DNA of 11,247 nucleotides from the NCBI GenBank assembly GCA_044343155.1, contig JAVZSS010000022.1:1-11247 (forward strand). The letters are read 5' to 3'. The notes below the pieces were generated by a model that ran no database searches, was not told the DNA's origin, and worked only from the letters and a program-made list of their open reading frames with translations. Positions 5,958-10,426 of the stretch are shown in pieces (position 1 is the stretch's first letter; every line of letters starts with the position of its first letter). The stretch is from SpSt-28 sp044343155. Lineage in GTDB: Archaea; Aenigmatarchaeota; Aenigmatarchaeia; CG10238-14; SpSt-28. A program made the translations under genes and the position numbers.

Positions 5958-7643
5958 ATGGAATATAGCATATTAGTAAATTACTATGAAAAGTTGGAAA
6001 AAACATCCTCTAAAATAGAAAAAACAAAAATATTGGCAGAACTTTTTAAAAATTGTGAAATAGAAGATTTGGAAAAAGTTGTTTATTTGGTTCAAGGAAT
6101 AGTTTATCCTAAATATATGCAAATTGAGTTAGGAATTGCTACTCAACTAATGATGACAGCTATAAGTAAAGTTGTTGGTATATCTGTTGAAAAAGTAGAA
6201 GAAGAATTTGCTAGAACCGGAGATTTGGGTTTAACTGCTGAAAAATTGCTTCCTCAAAAAAGACAAATTACACTTTTTAAGAAAAATTTAACTGTAGAAA
6301 TGGTCTTTGAAAATCTAAGAAAAGTTTCCTTAGCTTCAGGTGAAGGTGCACAAGAAAGAAAAATACAAACAATTTATAGTTTATTATTGTTAGCTTCTCC
6401 TAAAGAAGCAAAATATTTAGTTAGAACAATTTTAGGAGAGTTAAGAATTGGTGTTGCAGAAGGTTTAATAAGAGATGCTATTGTTGAAGCATTTTTTGGA
6501 AAAAATGAAAAAGCGTATGAAGCTGTTGACTATGCTTGGAATATTCTTTCAGATTTCGCTCTAGTTGCTAAAATTGCCAAAGAAAAAGGAATAGAAGGTC
6601 TGGAAAATGTAAAAATTGAATTTGGTAGGCCAATACAAGTAATGCTTGGCGAAAAGGCTGAAAGTATAGAAGAAGTTGTGAAAGAATTTGGAAAAGTGGC
6701 TGCAGAGTGGAAATATGATGGAATGAGAACTCTTATAATGAAAAAGGGTTCAAATATTAAACTTTTTACTAGAAGACAAGAAGATGTAACTAAACAGTTT
6801 CCTGATTTATGTGAATTGTGTTTAAAAGGAATAAATGCTGATGAATGTGTTATAGAGGGAGAAACAATAGCAGTTAATCCTCAAACTGGAGAACCTATGG
6901 CCTTTCAAGTTTTATCAAGAAGGATTCATAGAAAATATGAAATAGAAGAAATGATTAAAAAAATACCAATTAGGATTCATTTATTTGATGTTGTTTATTT
7001 AAACGGAGAAATGCTAATTGATAAACCTTTAATAGAAAGAAGAAAAATTTTGGAAAATATAGTAAAAGAAATTCCTGGTAAGTTTGAATTGGCAAAACAA
7101 ATAATTTCAGATAATATTCAAGAGCTTGAATCATTTTATCAATCTGCTTTAAAAGCCAAACAAGAAGGTTTGATGTTAAAAGTATTAAACTCTCCTTATA
7201 AATTTGGAAGACATGTTGGAGGATGGTATAAAATAAAGCCAACAATGGAAACCTTAGATTTAGTTATAATTGGCGCTACTTGGGGAGAAGGAAGTAGAGC
7301 TAACTGGCTAACTTCATATGAATTGGCCGTTAGAGATCCTGATACTGGAAATTTTTTAAGATGCGGGATGATGTCTACTGGCCTAACTGAAGAAGAATAT
7401 GAAATGATGACAGAGCTTTTAAAACCATTAATAATTCAAGAAAAAGGAAAAGAAGTTAAAATTAGACCAAAAATTGTTATAGAAGTAAAATATCAAGAAA
7501 TTCAAAAATCGCCAAATTATGAATCTGGCTATGCTTTAAGATTTCCTGCCTTTGTTAGAATTAGAGATGATAAAGGCCCTGAAGAAGCAGACACTTTAGA
7601 TAGACTAATAGAGCTTTATAAATCCCAAGGAAAAGCAGGTTAA
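5958..7643 (+). CDS. lig: ATP-dependent DNA ligase
   Basis: A 561-residue archaeal type I DNA ligase that seals nicks between Okazaki fragments and after repair. The N-terminal DNA-binding domain spans about 1-220. The nucleotidyltransferase domain follows, with motif I EWKYDGMR (250-257; AMP-accepting lysine K252), TRRQEDVTKQFPDL (271-284), the EGE motif (300-302), EGLMLK (403-408) and WYKIKP (423-428). The rest is an OB-fold domain. Length and motifs are normal for archaeal LigI. The ATG lies about 24 bases after a TATA-like element and has no Shine-Dalgarno sequence, so initiation is probably leaderless. It is transcribed separately from the rps19e group, which has its own TATA-like box in the 36-base gap that follows. 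Confidence 0.97.
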   Translation: MEYSILVNYYEKLEKTSSKIEKTKILAELFKNCEIEDLEKVVYLVQGIVYPKYMQIELGIATQLMMTAISKVVGISVEKVEEEFARTGDLGLTAEKLLPQKRQITLFKKNLTVEMVFENLRKVSLASGEGAQERKIQTIYSLLLLASPKEAKYLVRTILGELRIGVAEGLIRDAIVEAFFGKNEKAYEAVDYAWNILSDFALVAKIAKEKGIEGLENVKIEFGRPIQVMLGEKAESIEEVVKEFGKVAAEWKYDGMRTLIMKKGSNIKLFTRRQEDVTKQFPDLCELCLKGINADECVIEGETIAVNPQTGEPMAFQVLSRRIHRKYEIEEMIKKIPIRIHLFDVVYLNGEMLIDKPLIERRKILENIVKEIPGKFELAKQIISDNIQELESFYQSALKAKQEGLMLKVLNSPYKFGRHVGGWYKIKPTMETLDLVIIGATWGEGSRANWLTSYELAVRDPDTGNFLRCGMMSTGLTEEEYEMMTELLKPLIIQEKGKEVKIRPKIVIEVKYQEIQKSPNYESGYALRFPAFVRIRDDKGPEEADTLDRLIELYKSQGKAG

Positions 7644-7650
7644 TAAAATT

Positions 7651-7658
7651 TTTTAATA
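7651..7658 (+). promoter_or_regulatory. TATA-like box of the rps19e operon
   Basis: TTTTAATA, centred 25 bases before the rps19e ATG, within an A/T-only run that follows the ligase stop codon. No ribosome binding site precedes the ATG, so a leaderless transcript is expected. The preceding T-run could also end the ligase transcript. Confidence 0.5.
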
Positions 7659-7679
7659 TTTTAATTCAATTTAGAAAGT

Positions 7680-8108
7680 ATGGTAAGTATATATGAAGTG
7701 CCAGCAGAGAAGCTGATAGAAAAATTGAAAGATGAACTTAAAAAAATGGAAAAGATTAAGCCTCCTCTTTGGGCAAAAATAGTTAAAAGCGGAGCTCATA
7801 AAGAAAGGCCTCCTGAGCAAGAGGATTTTTGGTATATTAGAGCAGCTTCAATATTGAGAAGAATTTATATTGATGGTCCTGTTGGAGTTTCTAGGCTTAG
7901 AACCTATTATGGTGGCAGAAAAAATAGAGGTATGAGACCGAAAAAATTTTATAAGGCTTCTGGATCTATAATTAGAAAAATATTGCAACAATTGGAATCT
8001 GAAGGTTTAGTTACAAAAGAAAAAAAAGGTAGAATTTTAACACCAAAAGGTAGAAGTTTTATAGACAAAATAATAGGTGAAATTAGTGGAAGAGGTTCAA
8101 AAGAATGA
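7680..8108 (+). CDS. rps19e: Small-subunit ribosomal protein S19e (eS19)
   Basis: A 142-residue eS19, a ribosomal protein shared by archaea and eukaryotes and needed for small-subunit head maturation. The winged-helix protein shows the family segments IKPPLWAKIVKSGAHKERPP (26-45), DFWYIRAASILRRIY (49-63), VGVSRLRTYYGGRKNRG (68-84) and the C-terminal ILQQLESEGLVTK helix-wing. The length is typical for archaea. It is the first gene of a run with pdcd5-like, rpl37ae and rpoP. The coding end contains the ribosome binding site and start of the next gene, giving an overlap of about 23 bases. Confidence 0.97.
   Translation: MVSIYEVPAEKLIEKLKDELKKMEKIKPPLWAKIVKSGAHKERPPEQEDFWYIRAASILRRIYIDGPVGVSRLRTYYGGRKNRGMRPKKFYKASGSIIRKILQQLESEGLVTKEKKGRILTPKGRSFIDKIIGEISGRGSKE
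8076..8080 (+). promoter_or_regulatory. Ribosome binding site deciding the pdcd5-like start
   Basis: GGTGA, complementary to the archaeal 16S rRNA 3' end, lies five bases before the GTG at 8086. A longer reading from the GTG at 8077 would start inside this motif. The site therefore favours the 8086 start. Confidence 0.6.
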
Positions 8109-8289
8109 AATATTGAGAAAAATTCTTGAGCCAAAAGCAAAAGAAAGATTAGCAAGAGTTAAGCTAGTTAAGCCACAATTAGTTGAACAAATTGAAGATT
8201 ATTTAATAAAAATGTTTAATAGTGGAAAAATTAAAAAAAGAATAAGTGAAGAAGAAATTATTAAATTGTTGGAAAGCTTAAGTAGGTGA
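8086..8289 (+). CDS. PDCD5-like DNA-binding protein, short form
   Basis: A 67-residue member of the archaeal/eukaryotic PDCD5 (DNA-binding TFAR19-related) family; its exact cellular role in archaea is not settled. The conserved core is present: EILRKILEPKAKERLARVKLVKP and then a helical region ending in GKIKKRISEEEIIKLLESL. Archaeal members are usually about 110 residues with an alanine/glutamine-rich N-terminal helix, which is almost absent here. The start is GTG at 8086, chosen because GGTGA lies five bases upstream. A GTG at 8077 would add three residues. The gene overlaps the end of rps19e. Its own stop codon is part of the ribosome binding site of rpl37ae, so the genes appear translationally coupled. 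Confidence 0.88.
   Translation: MEEVQKNEILRKILEPKAKERLARVKLVKPQLVEQIEDYLIKMFNSGKIKKRISEEEIIKLLESLSR
8284..8289 (+). promoter_or_regulatory. Ribosome binding site of rpl37ae
   Basis: AGGTGA, in which the last three bases are the stop codon of the preceding gene. It lies four bases before the rpl37ae ATG. Stop codon and ribosome binding site are fused, which implies coupled translation. Confidence 0.7.
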
Positions 8290-8293
8290 TTTA

Positions 8294-8518
8294 ATGGGAA
8301 AAACAAAAAAAGTTGGTACTGCTGGTAGATTTGGTCCTAGATATGGTAAAAAGATTAGAGAAAAGGTAGCGGAAATAGAAAAAGAGCAAAAGAAAAGACA
8401 TATATGTCCAAATTGTAAAATGGAATATTTGGTTAGAAATGGAAGTGGAATTTGGATTTGTAAAAAATGTGGAGCAAAATTTGCAGGACAAGCATACTAT
8501 CCACCTAGGGTGATATAA
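8294..8518 (+). CDS. rpl37ae: Large-subunit ribosomal protein L37Ae (eL43)
   Basis: A 74-residue zinc-ribbon ribosomal protein of the large subunit. The N terminus KTKKVGTAGRFGPRYGKKIR (3-22) is the classic rRNA-binding segment. Two CxxC knuckles, C38/C41 and C56/C59, form the C4 zinc site, followed by a short aromatic tail. The length is slightly below that of most archaeal homologues. The ATG has a strong AGGTGA ribosome binding site built into the upstream stop. The stop codon TAA shares its last base with the ATG of rpoP. Confidence 0.97.
   Translation: MGKTKKVGTAGRFGPRYGKKIREKVAEIEKEQKKRHICPNCKMEYLVRNGSGIWICKKCGAKFAGQAYYPPRVI
8509..8513 (+). promoter_or_regulatory. Ribosome binding site of rpoP
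   Basis: GGTGA inside the last codons of rpl37ae, four bases before the rpoP ATG. It supports translation of this very short gene from the shared transcript. Confidence 0.65.
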
Positions 8519-8649
8519 TGTATAAATGTCTTAAATGTAAATCAATAGTAAATGAGCTTTTAGAAGGAAAAGTTATGTGTCCTTATTGTGGATATAGAAT
8601 ATTAGTTAAAGTTAGGCCGGCAGTAGTTAAAAGGGTTCAAGCAAGGTAA
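8518..8649 (+). CDS. rpoP: DNA-directed RNA polymerase subunit P (Rpo12)
   Basis: A 43-residue protein, the archaeal counterpart of eukaryotic Rpb12, a small zinc subunit that helps hold the D/L platform of RNA polymerase. The zinc ribbon is formed by C4/C7 and C21/C24. The basic tail GYRILVKVRPAVVKRVQAR is typical of the family, including the conserved (I/V)L.K.RP segment. The length is normal for this subunit. The start overlaps the rpl37ae stop by one base and has its own GGTGA ribosome binding site. Linkage of rpl37ae with rpoP is common in archaea. Confidence 0.95.
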   Translation: MYKCLKCKSIVNELLEGKVMCPYCGYRILVKVRPAVVKRVQAR

Positions 8650-8652
8650 AAA

Positions 8653-8661
8653 CTTTTATTT
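8653..8661 (+). promoter_or_regulatory. TATA-like box before prefoldin beta
   Basis: CTTTTATTT, centred about 24 bases before the pfdB ATG and directly after the rpoP stop codon. No ribosome binding site is present. A separate leaderless transcript for pfdB and the UPF0147 gene is likely. Confidence 0.5.
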
Positions 8662-8680
8662 TTAGCAAACTTTCTTATTA

Positions 8681-9001
8681 ATGGTAGATAAGAAAATTGA
8701 AGAAGAATATCAAAGTTTGCAAGAACAATATAAAGTTATTGTTTTTCAAAAAGAAAGTATAAAGCTTCAACTTTTAGAAATTGAAAATGCAATAAAAGAG
8801 TTAGAAGGAATAAAAGAAGATTTTGCATATCAAATTGTTGGAAATGTTATGATTAAAAAAAATAAAGATGAAATTTTAAAAGAACTTAAAGAAAATAAGG
8901 AAGATTTGGAAATCAGACTATCTAATTTTGAAAAAATGGAAAAATTCATTGAAGAAAAAATTAAAGAAAAAGAAGATATAATTAAAAAAGGTGGTGAATA
9001 A
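8681..9001 (+). CDS. pfdB: Prefoldin subunit beta
   Basis: A 106-residue prefoldin beta subunit. The archaeal hexamer (two alpha, four beta) captures unfolded proteins and hands them to the chaperonin. The sequence shows the expected design: an N-terminal coiled-coil helix rich in Q, E and K (about 3-45), a short beta-hairpin region containing FAYQIVGNVMIKKNKDEI (48-65), and a C-terminal coiled-coil helix (about 66-102). It has no ribosome binding site but follows a TATA-like box. Its last codons encode GGE and also form the GGTGGTGA ribosome binding site of the next gene, with a one-base stop/start overlap. Confidence 0.93.
   Translation: MVDKKIEEEYQSLQEQYKVIVFQKESIKLQLLEIENAIKELEGIKEDFAYQIVGNVMIKKNKDEILKELKENKEDLEIRLSNFEKMEKFIEEKIKEKEDIIKKGGE
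8990..8997 (+). promoter_or_regulatory. Ribosome binding site of the UPF0147 gene
   Basis: GGTGGTGA within the last codons of pfdB, three bases before the ATG of the next gene. It contains the GGTGA core seen at the other internal starts. Confidence 0.7.
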
Positions 9002-9258
9002 TGAGCTATAAGCCTGTTTTAGAAATTTTGGAAAGGATTATAAGTGATAGAAGTATACCTAGAAATGTTAGGGAGGCTGTAGAAATGGCTAAAAATGCTT
9101 TAAATAGTAATAAAGAAGATGAATTAAAAACAAATGAAGCAATTTATATTTTAGATGAAATAGTTAACGATCCTAATCTACCAATTCACGGAAGAACAAT
9201 GATTTGGAATGCCGTTAGTCTATTGGAGCAAATAAAAAGAAAAAGTAAGAAGAAATAA
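9001..9258 (+). CDS. UPF0147 family protein
   Basis: An 85-residue archaeal helical protein of the UPF0147 family, whose function is not established. Family features are SIPRNVREAVEMAKNAL (18-34), the central EAIYILDEI (46-54) and DPNLPIHGRTMIWNAVSLLE (57-76). The protein ends in a lysine-rich tail. No catalytic motif, metal site or membrane segment is visible. It reads as two similar helical repeats, each with a D..(I/L)P...R pattern (residues about 16-24 and 57-65). The start codon overlaps the pfdB stop by one base and has a strong ribosome binding site, so the two proteins are made from one transcript. Confidence 0.88.
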   Translation: MSYKPVLEILERIISDRSIPRNVREAVEMAKNALNSNKEDELKTNEAIYILDEIVNDPNLPIHGRTMIWNAVSLLEQIKRKSKKK

Positions 9259-9260
9259 TA

Positions 9261-9268
9261 TTTTTAAA
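9261..9268 (+). promoter_or_regulatory. TATA-like box of the sepF-rpoD unit
   Basis: TTTTTAAA, centred about 24 bases before the sepF ATG and just after the UPF0147 stop codon. No ribosome binding site precedes sepF, so a leaderless transcript is expected. Confidence 0.5.
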
Positions 9269-9288
9269 TTTAGTTTCAAGTAATTATT

Positions 9289-9624
9289 ATGCCTCTAGGA
9301 AAAATATTTAAAAAATTGAGTAGAAAGGAAGAAAAGGAAGAAATAGAAATTAAAGAAGATGCTTTTAAGGAAGAAATAAAACCAAAAATTAGAGTAGAAG
9401 TTCTACAAAGCTATAATGAAGTAGAAAAAATACAACAATTTTTAAGAGAGGGACAAATAGTTTTGTTAAGAATTAAAGATCTAAGAGAAAAAAATCTAAG
9501 TGAGTTGAAAAAAAGTGTTGATAGATTGAAAAATACGGTTGAAGCTATAAAAGGAGATATAGTTGGAATAGATAACGATTATTTATTATTAACTCCAAGT
9601 TATGCAAAAATTTCAAGAGGTTAA
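9289..9624 (+). CDS. sepF: SepF-like cell division protein
   Basis: A 111-residue SepF homologue. Archaeal SepF anchors the FtsZ ring to the membrane. The first residues, MPLGKIFKKLSRK, could form the short amphipathic membrane-targeting helix known for this family. A charged linker (about 14-33) follows. The SepF core has VEVLQSYNEVEKIQQFLREG (36-55), IVLLRIKDL (57-65), a helix to about 88 and the ending GDIVGIDNDYLLLTPSYAKI, which matches the family's final beta strands. The length is at the short end for SepF. The gene has its own TATA-like box and is followed within a few bases by rpoD, so a division protein and an RNA polymerase subunit are probably cotranscribed. FtsZ is not in the window. 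Confidence 0.85.
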   Translation: MPLGKIFKKLSRKEEKEEIEIKEDAFKEEIKPKIRVEVLQSYNEVEKIQQFLREGQIVLLRIKDLREKNLSELKKSVDRLKNTVEAIKGDIVGIDNDYLLLTPSYAKISRG

Positions 9625-9631
9625 AGTGAGT

Positions 9632-10249
9632 ATGACATTTAAAATAGAAATTCTAGAAAAAAATAAAGATTCAATCAAATTTTCTATAGAAAATTTAAAA
9701 CCTGGTTTTGCAAATGCTTTAAGAAGAATAATGTTGTTTGAAATTCCTACAATGGCTATAGAATGGGTTGATATAAAGAAAAATGATTCTTCCCTTTATG
9801 ATGAAATATTAGCACATAGATTAGGATTAATTCCTTTAACATATGATAAAAAATTTTATAAAATTCCTGAAGAAGCAAAAAACATAGATGACGTAAAAGA
9901 ACCTTCTTTATATTGCAAATTAATTTTAAAAAAGAAAGGTCCGTGCATAGTTTATTCCGGAGATTTAGAATCTGAAGATGAAAATGTTAAACCTGTATTT
10001 AACAATATTCCAATAGTTCAACTTCTTGAGGGTCAAGAAATAGACATTATTGCATATGCGAGATTAGGTTATGGAAGAGAACATGTAAAATGGCAAGCCT
10101 CTGTTGTTGGATATTCTATTCAAGATGGTAAAGTAGTTTTTGAGGTTGAAAGTTGCTCAGGTTTAAAGCCAGAAGAAATAATATTAACTGCTTTAGATGT
10201 TTTAGAAAAAAAGCTGAGAGAATTTAAGAATAAAATTTCTAAATTATAA
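9632..10249 (+). CDS. rpoD: DNA-directed RNA polymerase subunit D (Rpo3)
   Basis: A 205-residue archaeal counterpart of Rpb3 and bacterial alpha, which dimerises with subunit L to nucleate RNA polymerase assembly. Signatures are PGFANALRRIMLFEIPTMAI (24-43), the ILAHRLGLIPL segment (59-69) and GYGREHVKWQ (147-156), ending in a dimerisation helix. Only three cysteines are present (C95, C105, C175), without the clustered cysteines of the Fe-S domain found in some archaeal D subunits; this form therefore lacks a cluster. I chose the ATG at 9632 because homologues begin just before the KIEIL strand. GTG at 9626 (GAGGT four bases upstream) and ATG at 9602 (inside sepF) are alternatives. The usual downstream rpl18e-rpl13-rps9 cluster is missing; a tRNA-like gene follows instead. 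Confidence 0.95.
   Translation: MTFKIEILEKNKDSIKFSIENLKPGFANALRRIMLFEIPTMAIEWVDIKKNDSSLYDEILAHRLGLIPLTYDKKFYKIPEEAKNIDDVKEPSLYCKLILKKKGPCIVYSGDLESEDENVKPVFNNIPIVQLLEGQEIDIIAYARLGYGREHVKWQASVVGYSIQDGKVVFEVESCSGLKPEEIILTALDVLEKKLREFKNKISKL
10229..10238 (+). promoter_or_regulatory. Possible TATA box of the tRNA-like gene
   Basis: AATAAAATTT within the last codons of rpoD, centred about 25 bases before the 5' end of the tRNA-like gene. Cotranscription with rpoD and processing is the alternative, since the gap from the rpoD stop is only nine bases. Confidence 0.35.
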
Positions 10250-10267
10250 ATTATCTTAGCCGGGGTC

Positions 10268-10324
10268 GCCTAGCCTGGTCAATGGCGGCAGACGCCATTG
10301 CCGAAGCTTAAGTGCTGGCTAGGC
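10268..10324 (+). repeat. Imperfect inverted repeat: D arm and inserted sequence
   Basis: GCCTAGCC (10268-10275) is perfectly complementary to GGCTAGGC (10317-10324). CAATGGCG (10280-10287) is perfectly complementary to CGCCATTG (10293-10300). Together they give a long hairpin of two 8-bp helices with the apical loop GCAGA and an uneven internal loop of 4 and 16 nt. The left arm is the D arm of the tRNA-like gene; the right arm lies in the insertion. Confidence 0.85.
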
Positions 10325-10333
10325 ACATAAGCT
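10305..10333 (+). repeat. Second hairpin inside the insertion
   Basis: AGCTTA (10305-10310) pairs with TAAGCT (10328-10333). After an A-A mismatch, GTGC (10312-10315) pairs with GCAC (10323-10326) around the seven-base loop TGGCTAG. The inner part competes with the long inverted repeat that starts in the D arm. The outer six pairs could instead coexist with that repeat as a pseudoknot. Confidence 0.75.
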
Positions 10334-10397
10334 CTGAATAGTGAAGAAACCTGCTGGGTTAGTCCCTTCGTGGGTTCAAATCCCACCCCCGGCAAAA

Positions 10398-10404
10398 CTT
10401 AAAT
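10398..10404 (+). promoter_or_regulatory. TATA-like box of the right-edge gene
   Basis: CTTAAAT, centred 26 bases before the ATG at 10427 and only a few bases after the tRNA-like gene. No ribosome binding site precedes the ATG, which fits a leaderless transcript. Confidence 0.4.
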
Positions 10405-10426
10405 CATTTTCTTTTCAATTTTAATT

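Larger units (their letters stand above)
10259..10394 (+). tRNA. Class II tRNA-like gene, probably tRNA-Leu with an insertion; anticodon unresolved
   Basis: The tRNA parts are clear. The acceptor stem GCCGGGG/CCCCGGC (10259-10265/10387-10393) is perfect, with A73 at 10394. The T arm is GTGGG-TTCAAAT-CCCAC (10370-10386). The D arm is GCC/GGC with TAGCCTGGTCAAT as its loop. A class II variable arm is GGG-TTAGT-CCC (10356-10366). A73 and the D arm fit leucine better than serine. The expected anticodon stem is GCAGA (10288-10292) with CCTGC (10350-10354), which leaves an A-C mismatch at the loop. Between them lie 57 nt (10293-10349) instead of 7. Neither end supplies a normal U33-anticodon, so a simple intron between positions 37 and 38 does not work. 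The only ideal loop-like string is CTTAAG (10307-10312, UAA), which would need two introns. CCA is not encoded. About 58% of the bases are G or C. Confidence 0.75.

Noticed and set aside
6970..7245. Minus-strand open frame inside DNA ligase
   Set aside because: It is antisense to conserved ligase motifs and has a hydrophobic, low-complexity shadow composition.
7949..8491. Minus-strand open frames opposite rps19e and rpl37ae
   Set aside because: They are antisense to clearly conserved ribosomal protein genes and have no independent signals.
10293..10349. Box C/D guide RNA inside the tRNA-like insertion, as in archaeal tRNA-Trp introns
   Set aside because: CTGA (10334-10337) and GTGAAGA (10341-10347) resemble D' and C' boxes, but no outer C and D boxes are present and the guide would pair only with the insertion itself.
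10293..10349. Group I intron in tRNA-Leu(UAA)
   Set aside because: The insertion is far too short and lacks group I core elements.
10259..10394. tmRNA or selenocysteine tRNA
   Set aside because: There is no tmRNA 5' signature or resume frame, and no UCA anticodon loop or extended acceptor stem. The D and T arms are of ordinary class II tRNA type.
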